Shown piece by piece: positions 1 through 7,536 of a stretch of DNA of 34,805 nt. A program made the position numbers and the translations under genes. Source of the stretch: Planctomycetota bacterium (GTDB taxonomy: Bacteria > Planctomycetota > JACQVV01 > JASMLP01); the NCBI GenBank assembly GCA_030748635.1, contig JASMLP010000111.1, positions 1 through 34,805 of the forward strand, written 5' to 3'. The stretch's first letter is position 1. Each line of letters opens with the position of its first letter. A model generated the notes under the pieces. The model had not been told where the DNA came from. It saw nothing but the letters and a program-made list of their open reading frames with translations, and did no database searches.

Positions 1-1
1 C

Positions 2-484
2 GCCAATTCATTTCGTTTTTCAACCCAACCCGCGCCATCCCGCCCCGCGAACCCCCTGACCTGGGAAACCCCAAAAGGATGGAAAGTCGCCAGTTCCGGC
101 TCCGGAATGATCACAGTGGCCTTCGAAGTCGGGGGAAAAGCAGGACAAGCCCGCGCCACGATCATGGCCCTAGGCGGCAACGGAGGAGGCATGCTTCCCA
201 ACCTCAACCGTTGGAGAAATCAGGTCGATCTTCCCCCTCTAAAAGATCTTTTCCAGCAGAGTTCCTCCAGCTTCCAGATCGATGGTCAGGAAGCGACCCT
301 ATTCGATCTGGCGGGAAACCGGGGAGAACCGTCTTCTCGAAGTCGAATTCTCGTCTGCATTCTTGCGCGAGAAAAACGAACTTGGTTTTTCAAAATGATG
401 GGCCCATACCTCACCATCGAAAACAATAAAAACGCTTTCGAGGAACTCCTTTCCTCGGTCCGTTTTTCAGAGAACAACGACTGA
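2..484 (+). CDS. C-terminal part of a small conserved protein upstream of ccsA (5' end outside window)
   Basis: The frame is open from base 2, so the gene begins before the window and 160 codons are visible. The visible part has a Pro/Ser-rich linker, then a domain opening with TWETPKGWKV and continuing through GGNGGGMLPNLNRWRNQVDLPP to a C-terminal FEELLSSVRF segment. From memory, proteins with this GWK...NVNRWR pattern occur in Planctomycetes and related bacteria next to ResB/CcsA genes, often behind a lipoprotein-type signal; the N-terminus needed to confirm export is missing. Its TGA overlaps the ATG of the next gene (TGATG at 482-486), which indicates translational coupling and a shared role around cytochrome c maturation or the cell envelope. 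The biochemical function is unknown. An internal ATG at 107 is not the start, because the domain begins upstream of it. Confidence 0.7.
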   Translation, partial: ANSFRFSTQPAPSRPANPLTWETPKGWKVASSGSGMITVAFEVGGKAGQARATIMALGGNGGGMLPNLNRWRNQVDLPPLKDLFQQSSSSFQIDGQEATLFDLAGNRGEPSSRSRILVCILAREKRTWFFKMMGPYLTIENNKNAFEELLSSVRFSENND

Positions 485-3400
485 TGTCCCCTGCCAATTC
501 TTCAAAAAAGCCCTCTCGATCCCGCTCTTTGTGGGGGACTCTGGCCTCTCTCAAGTTGACCTTGGTGCTCCTGTTTCTTTCCATGATCCTGGTCTTGGCC
601 GGCACCTTTGCTCAGATCGATCACGGCCTCTGGTTCGTGCTGGAGAAGTACTTCCGCTGTTTTCTGACCCAGATCGGACCGGTTCCTTTTCCGGGCGGGT
701 TTACGCTCGGAGTCGCCCTGCTCTTGAATCTCACGGCGGCCTTCATTGTCCGTTTTCGGTGGACCGCCCGAAGCGCAGGCCCCTTGATCTCTCATGCCGG
801 CCTCATTCTGCTGCTGGCTGGCGAAGCGGTCACCGCTCTTTTTGCCGTCGAGGGGAATATGCGCATCGACGAAGGGAGGGGAACCCAATTCATCGAGCAT
901 GCAAGGCGGATCGAACTCGCCGTGATCGACCCTTCTGGCCAGACCCTGGACCAGCAAATCGTAATTCCCGGTTCTCTTCTGCAATCCGCTCATAATACCC
1001 AACAGGTCATTCGTGATCATCGACTTCCCTTCGACATTTCGATCCACCATTGGTTCCCCAATTCCAGCCTCGCGGAAATAGCGGAAAAAAAGAAAGTCTC
1101 CAAGAAATTCATCAACCCTGCCACCACAGGAGCGGGCACCGCTTTTCAAGCGAAAGAACACCCTCAAGCGACGGGGATTGGCAATGAACGGAACATGCCT
1201 AGCGCCTACATCACGTTCACCCGAGATGGAACCACGCTGGGCACCTGGCTCGTTTCTCTTTTCCTGAGAAACCCTCAGGTAGTCGTCGCGAAAGGTAATG
1301 AATACACGATCGCGCTTCGACCAGAACGCACCTACAAGCCCTACACTCTTTACCTCAAGGACTTCAAGTTTGATCGCTTCACCGGAACCCAGGTTGCCCG
1401 AAACTTTTCGAGTCTTGTTCAACTCATCGACCCGGAACAGGGCGAGAATCGAGAAGTTCTGATCTACATGAATCACCCGTTACGTTACCGGGGTGAAACC
1501 TTTTATCAGGCAAGCTTCAAGTCGGATGAAACCGGAACCGTCCTGCAGGTCGTCAACAATCCGGGGTGGTTATTACCGTATGTTTCCTGCAGCGTCATGA
1601 CTCTAGGTCTTCTTTGGCACTTTCTCTTTATGCTTCGTCGTTTTTTGGCCCGTCGCGAAAAACAACGACCCCAAAGACAAGATGTCACAACATCCGTGAA
1701 TGCCGGCCTCTCCCGTGAACCCACAAACAAGGGTTCGCGAATAGTTGTCGCCCTCATTCTGCTAGCGGTCACCGGATCCCTGGCCCGACGATTGACCCCT
1801 CCCAAAATAGAGAACCCTTTCGATCTGGACAGTTTTAGTCGTATCCCGGTTTCTTCAGATGGTCGCATCAAGCCGCTCGATTCCGTCGCACGAAACACCC
1901 TCCTCGTTCTCAGCCATAAACAGGAAATCAAAACCGGCGACCAGACTCTGCCAGCCATCGAGTGGTTGATCACCCTCCTCACAGATCCTGATCAGGCTCA
2001 TTTATTTCCTGTTTTTCGTATCGACGATCCAGGACTACTCCCCATGCTCGGATTAAAACCCGAAGAGGGCCCTCGGTACTCCTTTGATCAGATCAAGCCA
2101 AAATTCGAAGAACTCCAAAACCAGTACGAACGCGCAAACAAGATCAACCCCAACGATCGCAATGCTTATCAGCGGAGCGTACTGAAACTCTCCCAGAACA
2201 TCATTCTCTACAATCGACTGGCGACTCTTCAGGTTCCCTATCTGGTTCCACCCTTGGAGCCCGGAGAGGAATGGCAAGCTCTTGGCGAAGGCTCTCCTTT
2301 GGTGGTACGCAAACAGTGGCACGCCATGCTCTTCGCGTACATGAATCGATTTGATGTTGTTCTCTCCTCCGATGGTCAGAAGAAGTCTCAGGTCATCAAG
2401 ACCGTCCAGAAAATCTCCGGCAAGTCCTTGGAGGAGGCCGAGAAACTCGTGGAGAGTTCTCTCGCAACCGTCAAGGAAGGGGTTTCCCGGGCGGAAGCTG
2501 ACCAGTTCAAAGCGGACCTCGAGGCTGTCGGTTCCACGGCCACGATCGTGTCGAAACCGAACCATTTCAACGAGGCGGTGAATGCCTATAAGCAGTACCT
2601 CGAAACCGAGACCGACTCACCGATCAGCAAAACATCCTTCGAGGTCTATTTCAGTCGCACTCAGCCGTTCATCGGAGCGATCGCTCTCTACGTTCTCGGT
2701 TTCTTGCTCTTCCTGGTCAGCTTTCTGTCCCGAGCCATGAACAACTCCAACTGGTCTCTTACTCTCTCTCGCTGCGCGTTCTGGACGATTGTAATCACTC
2801 TTTTTCTACACACCTTCGGCCTGATTTCCCGGATTTACATCACCGGACGTCCCCCGGTCACCAACCTCTATTCGTCAGCCATCTTCATCGGCTGGTGCGC
2901 CGTTGTCTTTTCAATCCTTCTCGAGGGGCTTTTTCGCATTCAAATCGCCGGCGTCACCGCTTCAATCATCGGCTTTGTGACCCTTATCATCGCCCACAAC
3001 CTTTCGCTCGACGGCGACACGATGGGCATGATGCAGGCGGTTCTCGACTCTAACTTCTGGCTATCCACCCACGTGATTACGATCACCATCGGCTATTCTG
3101 GAACCTTTCTGGCCGGTCTCTTCGGAGGCGCTTACGTCGTTTTGGGACTGTTCACTCGTTTGATGACTGCAGATCTACGGAAATCCTTTTATCAGATGAC
3201 CTACGCCGTGGTCTGTTTCGCCTTGCTGTTCAGTTTTGTAGGCACGATTCTAGGTGGTATCTGGGCCGATCAGTCGTGGGGTCGTTTCTGGGGATGGGAT
3301 CCCAAGGAAAACGGGGCTCTGCTCATCGTCCTCTGGTGCGCGTTCATTCTCCACGCCCGCCTCTCTGGGTGGGCCCAGGAGCGCGGTTTCATGCTTTTAT

Positions 3401-3585
3401 CGATCTTCGGTTGCGTGGTAACCGCCTTTTCCTGGTTTGGAACCAATATGCTCGGAGTGGGTCTACATTCCTACGGGTTCATGGATTCCGCCGCTTGGTG
3501 GCTCATCACCTTCATGGGGAGCCAGATCTTCCTGATTCTTCTCGGTCTTCTGCCCACCTCGATATGGCGTAGTCTGCGCACTTAG
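484..3585 (+). CDS. ccsA: ResB-CcsA fusion, system II cytochrome c maturation (heme delivery) protein
   Basis: A 1033-residue membrane protein that would carry heme across the inner membrane and attach it to the CxxCH motif of apocytochromes c. The N-terminal ~390 residues resemble ResB: membrane segments near residues 25-45, 75-95 and 100-120, a long periplasmic region, and another membrane segment near 365-390. A central soluble region follows (near 450-690) with the VSSDGRIKPLDSVARN motif found in large CcsA proteins of this kind. The C-terminal ~330 residues form CcsA: the GRPPVTNLYSS motif, several membrane helices, and the heme-handling tryptophan-rich motif WGRFWGWDPKEN at about 932-943. 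ResB and CcsA are separate proteins in many bacteria, so this is a natural fusion. The start ATG overlaps the upstream stop, and no other start is needed. A convergent folD gene follows 54 bases after the stop. Confidence 0.93.
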   Translation: MSPANSSKKPSRSRSLWGTLASLKLTLVLLFLSMILVLAGTFAQIDHGLWFVLEKYFRCFLTQIGPVPFPGGFTLGVALLLNLTAAFIVRFRWTARSAGPLISHAGLILLLAGEAVTALFAVEGNMRIDEGRGTQFIEHARRIELAVIDPSGQTLDQQIVIPGSLLQSAHNTQQVIRDHRLPFDISIHHWFPNSSLAEIAEKKKVSKKFINPATTGAGTAFQAKEHPQATGIGNERNMPSAYITFTRDGTTLGTWLVSLFLRNPQVVVAKGNEYTIALRPERTYKPYTLYLKDFKFDRFTGTQVARNFSSLVQLIDPEQGENREVLIYMNHPLRYRGETFYQASFKSDETGTVLQVVNNPGWLLPYVSCSVMTLGLLWHFLFMLRRFLARREKQRPQRQDVTTSVNAGLSREPTNKGSRIVVALILLAVTGSLARRLTPPKIENPFDLDSFSRIPVSSDGRIKPLDSVARNTLLVLSHKQEIKTGDQTLPAIEWLITLLTDPDQAHLFPVFRIDDPGLLPMLGLKPEEGPRYSFDQIKPKFEELQNQYERANKINPNDRNAYQRSVLKLSQNIILYNRLATLQVPYLVPPLEPGEEWQALGEGSPLVVRKQWHAMLFAYMNRFDVVLSSDGQKKSQVIKTVQKISGKSLEEAEKLVESSLATVKEGVSRAEADQFKADLEAVGSTATIVSKPNHFNEAVNAYKQYLETETDSPISKTSFEVYFSRTQPFIGAIALYVLGFLLFLVSFLSRAMNNSNWSLTLSRCAFWTIVITLFLHTFGLISRIYITGRPPVTNLYSSAIFIGWCAVVFSILLEGLFRIQIAGVTASIIGFVTLIIAHNLSLDGDTMGMMQAVLDSNFWLSTHVITITIGYSGTFLAGLFGGAYVVLGLFTRLMTADLRKSFYQMTYAVVCFALLFSFVGTILGGIWADQSWGRFWGWDPKENGALLIVLWCAFILHARLSGWAQERGFMLLSIFGCVVTAFSWFGTNMLGVGLHSYGFMDSAAWWLITFMGSQIFLILLGLLPTSIWRSLRT

Positions 3586-3639
3586 CTCTCCTTCATTTCG
3601 AATTCGCCCACTTCCCCCCCGAAATCGAGATGGGTGAAA

Positions 3640-4527
3640 TCAGTTCGCCTTGGCCATCCGAACCGCGCAACGCACGGTGTTGGCCAGCAACATGGCGACG
3701 GTCATCGGACCCACCCCGCCAGGAACGGGGGTGATCGCCCCCGCGATTTCGCTAACTGCATCGAAATCCACATCTCCAGACACCTGCGTCTGACCGGAAC
3801 CCACCGGACCCGGTCGACGAGCGTATCCAACATCGATGACCGTTGCTCCGGGACGAACCATATCTGCGGTCACCAGTCCCGGTTTGCCTACTGCCGAGAT
3901 CAATATATCCGCCCGGCGAGTGTGAGCGGCCAGGTCCCGGGTCTCGATGTGACAGAGAGTCACCGTAGCCCAGGCCGCGGTGAGAAGGATCGAAAGAGGT
4001 TTCCCGACGATATCGCTAGCACCAATCACGGTGACTTCCCGCCCCTTGAGCTCTATTCCACTGCGCTGCAAAAGCTGAAGGACTCCCAGAGCGGTCGCTG
4101 GAGCCACAATGTGTCTACCGAAGTAGAGAAGCCCGAGATTGGCGGGTGTCAATCCTTCCACATCCTTGTCGATCGAGAGAGCGCATTGAACTCGACGGTC
4201 ATCCATACTCGCGGGTAGAGGACGCTGTAAAATCACTCCGGTCACCGAAGGGTCCCGATTCAATCGATCGATTTCTCCCAGAAGACCTTTCTCGTCAACA
4301 TCTTGAGGAAGTCGAACTTGCGAATAATCGATCCCAACCCCCTCGGCTCCCCGCTGCTGTCTGCGTAGGTAAGCTTCGCTTGACTCATCGTGACCTACCG
4401 ACAAGGCGACCAGATGAGGGTGAACACCTTCCGCTCGGAGCTGTTCTATCTCCTGCCTAAGGTTGGCCTTCGTTTCCGCAGCCAGTTGACTTCCGTCGAT
4501 TCGTCGTGCGGTCATAAGTGGTGGCAT
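3640..4527 (-). CDS. folD: FolD-family methylenetetrahydrofolate dehydrogenase/cyclohydrolase with altered catalytic residues
   Basis: FolD converts 5,10-methylene-THF to 10-formyl-THF in two steps in the cytoplasm, feeding purine and formyl-Met synthesis. The family is clear from GASDIVGKPLS (near residue 165), SAVGKPGLVTADMVRPGA and ITPVPGGVGPMTVAMLLANT. I chose the ATG at 4527 because AGAAGGA lies just upstream; an ATG four codons later (4515) is the alternative. Length is about 295 residues, normal for FolD. The oddity is the active site. The family lysine (Lys54 of E. coli, in YVASK) is Gln57 here (YLRRQ), and the family Asp121 in DVDG is Glu124 (DVEG). The nearby TPxG loop reads TALG. 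Gln98 of E. coli is kept (ILQRPLP). These changes suggest loss or weakening of cyclohydrolase activity while dehydrogenase activity may remain. The gene stands alone, between a convergent ccsA and a divergent rhomboid-like gene. Confidence 0.9.
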   Translation of the reverse strand: MPPLMTARRIDGSQLAAETKANLRQEIEQLRAEGVHPHLVALSVGHDESSEAYLRRQQRGAEGVGIDYSQVRLPQDVDEKGLLGEIDRLNRDPSVTGVILQRPLPASMDDRRVQCALSIDKDVEGLTPANLGLLYFGRHIVAPATALGVLQLLQRSGIELKGREVTVIGASDIVGKPLSILLTAAWATVTLCHIETRDLAAHTRRADILISAVGKPGLVTADMVRPGATVIDVGYARRPGPVGSGQTQVSGDVDFDAVSEIAGAITPVPGGVGPMTVAMLLANTVRCAVRMAKAN

Positions 4528-4557
4528 TATAGCGATCCTTCTGTTTTTGGCTCGATA

Positions 4558-4586
4558 TTGCCGCGTCCACTTGCGCAGACTACAAT
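4558..4586 (+). promoter_or_regulatory. Predicted sigma70-type promoter for the rhomboid-like gene
   Basis: TTGCCG (4558-4563), a 17-base spacer, then TACAAT (4581-4586). Transcription would begin near 4593. That is downstream of the first possible ATG (4547) and upstream of the ATG at 4628, which supports 4628 as the true start. Confidence 0.45.
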
Positions 4587-4627
4587 GTCGCTCCCGCGGG
4601 GTCCCTTCCCTCCAAACCATCCGAATC

Positions 4628-5440
4628 ATGCAAACCCACCGAATCGTATCTCTTCGAAATATCCTCGGAATCCTCGACCGTTTCCTGGTCGGAGGTCGTT
4701 GGCCTGTCACCCTTTGGATTTTCATCTTTCTGGTCGCGGGTGCAGCCATCGTCGAATCCTGGACCACGATCCCGTTGATCGAATACCTTTCGCTCCAGGG
4801 ACCGTGGACCTCAGAACCGTGGCGTTTGTGGACCTATCCGCTAGTCGGTGGACTGGAAGCGGCTCTAGGAGTCATTCTTCTGGGCCTGGTCGCTGGAGAT
4901 GCCGCCGCTCTGCTCGGTCCGCGGCGTTTTGGCACCTACCTCCTGCTCATAACGTTTTCCGGCGGATTTCTTTCGATCTCGTGCCTACCCGAAGTTCCTG
5001 TTCGGGGACCGTTTGCACCGGCCATCGGTATGGCCATCGCATTTGCTCAACTCTCGAGCAATCGCCGGGTCTACGGATTTCTTCCCACCTCCGTCGTAGC
5101 CACTTGCCTGACGGTCACCTTTGTCGCCTTGCTAGGATTCCAAGAATCGGGGCAGTTATCGGCCATCTTGCTGCAAGGGATCGGAGCCGCTACAGCCGGA
5201 ATAGGATATTTCTGGATCCGTCCCCACCTCCTCCGTCGACGAGCTCTTAGAAGTCTTCTTCAGGCCGCTTTCGACATTCAAACCCAAGAACTGGAGCAGC
5301 GCCGACTCGACCAGTTATTGGAAAAAATATCCAAAGCGGGAACGGAGAGCCTCAGCTTGGGAGATCGTCGATTTCTCCGCCGAACCTCCCGACGCATGAA
5401 AAACCAGCATCCTTCTGTTCATACCAAGCAATCCGACTGA
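4628..5440 (+). CDS. Rhomboid-like membrane protein lacking protease residues
   Basis: A protein of about 270 residues with a predicted six-helix membrane core. The stretch GPWTSEPWRLWTYPLVGG resembles the first luminal element of rhomboid proteases. Helices follow through about residue 200, then a cytoplasmic tail rich in Arg and Glu. The tail ends in SLSLGDRRFLRRTSRRM, much like the small conserved tail (SLTxEERxFLxRxSxR) found at the end of many bacterial rhomboid proteins. The Ser of the GxSG motif should lie around PFAPAIGMAIAF, but no GxSG is present, and the His in the last core helix is not evident. I infer a pseudoprotease, perhaps binding or chaperoning membrane proteins. The start at 4628 is preferred over 4547 because the predicted promoter lies between them and the extra residues look non-coding. 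Divergent from folD. Confidence 0.65.
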   Translation: MQTHRIVSLRNILGILDRFLVGGRWPVTLWIFIFLVAGAAIVESWTTIPLIEYLSLQGPWTSEPWRLWTYPLVGGLEAALGVILLGLVAGDAAALLGPRRFGTYLLLITFSGGFLSISCLPEVPVRGPFAPAIGMAIAFAQLSSNRRVYGFLPTSVVATCLTVTFVALLGFQESGQLSAILLQGIGAATAGIGYFWIRPHLLRRRALRSLLQAAFDIQTQELEQRRLDQLLEKISKAGTESLSLGDRRFLRRTSRRMKNQHPSVHTKQSD

Positions 5441-5466
5441 CAAACCCTTCTGTATTTTCGTCGGTG

Positions 5467-5495
5467 TTGACACCCCTACTTTGGAGGGCTACAGT
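5467..5495 (+). promoter_or_regulatory. Predicted sigma70-type promoter for the PilZ-HATPase/STAS pair
   Basis: A perfect TTGACA (5467-5472), a 17-base spacer, then TACAGT (5490-5495). The start site would be near 5502, which gives a leader of about 60 bases before the ATG at 5562. It also argues against the in-frame start at 5481. Confidence 0.5.
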
Positions 5496-5561
5496 CTCCT
5501 CACCCTGGTATCCAATTCCTGCACGTTTCGAATCACACCTAAAATCAGACCAAAACCTGCC

Positions 5562-6470
5562 ATGACTTCTGACCTTCGCGCCCAACGAATTCAGCTTCAA
5601 GTCCGGGTCCAGATCGAGGAGCCTGGGGGCAAGGAATACCTCGGAATCACACACGACTTCTCCACCACCGGATTCTCCGCATTTTTGCGATGCAAGGAAG
5701 ATTTTGTGGTGAGCGAGGTGATGAGCAACGCGTTTGTTCAGATCAACTTTGAAAAACTCGAAAGCCTCTTTTACGATCGAAAGTTTCGAACGGTACTTAA
5801 TCTCGAAAACGAATCGATTCCTCCACTGGTTTGCTCGGTCGTCCGAGTCGAAAATTCCTGGCTGAGAGGCTTCGAGGTGTTCGTCGCCTGTCGGTTCAAA
5901 GACCTCGATGAATCGAACCGTCAAAACCTTGAGGCTCATATCCAAAACCAGCTCGAATCGGGAGCCGTCGGATACGACGAGGTCGACCTTCCCGTATCTG
6001 ATGATGACCTCCAGGGTGAAGTGATTCGCCTCGAACTGCCCGCGAGACACATGTACATCGCCTACTTTCGGGACTTTTGCGAAAAGCTGGCCCGGGATGT
6101 GGGATTCAGCGAATCCAACGCATTCAAGATCAAGGTGGCGGCGGATGAGGTTTTCAGCAACGCCTTCGAACACGGAAGTCCCAGTTACGGAGGAAACAAG
6201 ATCCAGGCGAAAATCACAACCAATCGAGATGGCATGCATGTCCGAGTCCGAGATCAGGCGGGTGTTCCTTTCGATGTGACCCGCTATCAAGACACCTTGG
6301 CGGTCGATGAAACCCAACGCCGTTCCGGTCTTCACCTCCTGTCTGAATTTACCGATGGTTGGTGGGTCAAAACCGAACAAGGAATGTATACCGAAATCTC
6401 TTTTCAGAAGAACCGAAAATCACGTGGCCACGAATCCGACGGAAGAAGCGAACCGAGGACCGACTCATGA
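5562..6470 (+). CDS. PilZ domain fused to an RsbW/SpoIIAB-type HATPase
   Basis: A cytoplasmic protein of 302 residues with two domains. Residues ~5-125 resemble PilZ, the c-di-GMP-binding fold. They contain DFSTTGF (32-38), which matches DxSxxG, and arginines at 6, 9 and 15, but the usual RxxxR spacing is not obvious, so ligand binding is uncertain. Residues ~155-284 form a GHKL ATPase of the anti-sigma-factor kinase type. The N-box is ADEVFSNAFEHG (Glu196, Asn200, His204), followed by RDQAGVPFD and the RRSGLHLL loop. RsbW-like kinases phosphorylate a STAS partner on Ser and sequester a sigma factor or another target. The partner is evidently the next gene, whose ATG overlaps this stop (ATGA at 6467-6470). 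I chose 5562 because the 27 codons upstream resemble no domain and the predicted promoter at 5467-5495 would remove them. Confidence 0.82.
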   Translation: MTSDLRAQRIQLQVRVQIEEPGGKEYLGITHDFSTTGFSAFLRCKEDFVVSEVMSNAFVQINFEKLESLFYDRKFRTVLNLENESIPPLVCSVVRVENSWLRGFEVFVACRFKDLDESNRQNLEAHIQNQLESGAVGYDEVDLPVSDDDLQGEVIRLELPARHMYIAYFRDFCEKLARDVGFSESNAFKIKVAADEVFSNAFEHGSPSYGGNKIQAKITTNRDGMHVRVRDQAGVPFDVTRYQDTLAVDETQRRSGLHLLSEFTDGWWVKTEQGMYTEISFQKNRKSRGHESDGRSEPRTDS

Positions 6471-6826
6471 CTGTAAGGATGCAATTTCAAGTTCGCGAAC
6501 AGATCGATCCCCCCGCCTTCATATTTGAACTCGAAGGAACCATCGATAGTGAACGAAGTCTTGAAAAACTGACCCACTACCTCACCGGAAGCGATAAAAA
6601 ACATCACATCTTGGTTCTTCGAAAAATCCGTTACGTCAATTCCTGTGGATTCTCCGAACTGGTTTTGCTCAACGACACAGCCGTTAAAAACGGTAAAACG
6701 ATCTATTTCGTCGATCTTTCAGACAAAGTCCGAGCCGTCATTCTTCCGATGGGCGGAGCTCAGGTACTCAACCTGCTTCACGATGAGGAAGCGGCGCTAT
6801 CCAAAATCGAAAATGCCTTCGCCTGA
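6467..6826 (+). CDS. STAS-domain protein, predicted anti-sigma-factor antagonist
   Basis: A single-domain protein of 119 residues and the expected partner of the upstream HATPase. STAS proteins of the SpoIIAA/RsbV type bind the kinase when unphosphorylated and release its target. The signature strand-turn is RKIRYVNSCGFSELVLL. Compared with the usual DSSG phosphorylation motif, the Asp is Asn58, the first Ser is kept as Ser59 (the predicted phosphosite), and the second Ser is Cys60. The C-terminal helix ends in KIENAFA, normal for the fold. The start is set by the ATGA overlap with the upstream stop; an in-frame start at 6359 would overlap the HATPase domain by over 100 bases. No sigma-factor gene lies next door, so the final target of the switch is not visible. 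Confidence 0.82.
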   Translation: MTVRMQFQVREQIDPPAFIFELEGTIDSERSLEKLTHYLTGSDKKHHILVLRKIRYVNSCGFSELVLLNDTAVKNGKTIYFVDLSDKVRAVILPMGGAQVLNLLHDEEAALSKIENAFA

Positions 6827-6839
6827 GCCTCCGGCAGGT

Positions 6840-7460
6840 TCAGTTTTTCGGTTTCTCTTCTGAAGTGGCCAGGTTATCGGTCTCGACACCTCCGGCTGCA
6901 ACCTCGCGCTTCCACTGAATAATCTCAAGAAGTGCGAGAATCCCAACTCCGATGCAAATCCAGGTGTCGGCAAAGTTGAAAGTCGGCCAGTGCATATCGT
7001 TCACATAAAAATCCAAAAAATCCCGAACACCTCCCAGCATCAACCGATCCCAGAGGTTACCGACCGCACCCGCGGAAATCAGACCCAGAGCCAACTGAAA
7101 CGGAGGACTTCGATCTTCGGTTCGTATCAGAATGATCAGGATGGCCAGGATCGCCAGCGCGGAGAGAACCCCCAACCAACCGACCTGACCGGCAAAAACA
7201 CCAAAAACCGCTCCAGTATTGACACTCGGTCGAATCGAAAAACACCCCGGAATGAGAACAACATCATCGAGGGGGCGTTGAGCAACAGCGAGCAGTTGCA
7301 CACCCACTCGACGAATTTCGATCTCATATCGATCAAACACCACTTCCTTGGTCACCAGATCGACAGCAGCGCCGACGATGAGAATGATCGCGAAAAGCCA
7401 CAGACTCCTGGAAGGCGATCGTTTTGCTGGCAAATGGTCGGAAGGTTTTTGTTCGGTCAT
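6840..7460 (-). CDS. lspA: Lipoprotein signal peptidase (signal peptidase II)
   Basis: An inner-membrane aspartyl protease that cuts the signal peptide of diacylglyceryl-modified prolipoproteins. The protein has 206 residues. Hydrophobic helices lie near 18-38, 88-112, 120-136 and 162-181. Family motifs are NTGAVFGVF (81-89), GAVGNLWDRL with catalytic Asp138, and PTFNFAD with catalytic Asp165. Two features are longer than in a minimal LspA: a periplasmic insertion between residues 44 and 75, and a hydrophilic C-terminal tail. The start at 7460 is favoured because translation from earlier in-frame codons would run through the coding region of divergent manA. It is convergent with the STAS gene, 13 bases apart. 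The candidate lipoproteins at 24151 and 29530 would be its substrates. Confidence 0.93.
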   Translation of the reverse strand: MTEQKPSDHLPAKRSPSRSLWLFAIILIVGAAVDLVTKEVVFDRYEIEIRRVGVQLLAVAQRPLDDVVLIPGCFSIRPSVNTGAVFGVFAGQVGWLGVLSALAILAILIILIRTEDRSPPFQLALGLISAGAVGNLWDRLMLGGVRDFLDFYVNDMHWPTFNFADTWICIGVGILALLEIIQWKREVAAGGVETDNLATSEEKPKN

Positions 7461-7506
7461 TTCGTGTTCGGGAGAGGCGTAGCGTGATTGACTCGAAAGA
7501 TGCAAG

Positions 7507-7536
7507 ATTATAGCGATGACCCCCGCAAGCCAGCAA
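7507..7536 (-). promoter_or_regulatory. Predicted promoter for lspA, inside the start of manA
   Basis: Read on the minus strand: TTGCTG (7536-7531), an 18-base spacer, and a perfect TATAAT (7512-7507). The start site would be near 7500, 40 bases before the lspA start. The box overlaps the translation start of the divergent manA (7516), so the two genes probably interfere with or are co-regulated with each other. Confidence 0.45.

Noticed and set aside
502..1476. Long open frame (324 codons) antisense to ccsA
   Set aside because: Its composition is low-complexity Arg/Gly/Gln, it has no domain, and the opposite strand is an unmistakable ResB-CcsA gene.
3586..3639. Possible bidirectional terminator between ccsA and folD
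   Set aside because: ATTTC/GAAAT and CCCA/TGGG can pair, but the stem is broken and has no U-run; not supported.
5352..6380. Long open frame (342 codons) antisense to the PilZ-HATPase gene
   Set aside because: A shadow of a real gene with conserved ATPase motifs on the plus strand; no recognisable domain or ribosome site on the minus strand.
4526..7517. The 11-base string ATTATAGCGAT at 4526 and again at 7507
   Set aside because: Only two copies, in different orientation relative to their genes; the match is best explained by TATAAT-like boxes and chance.
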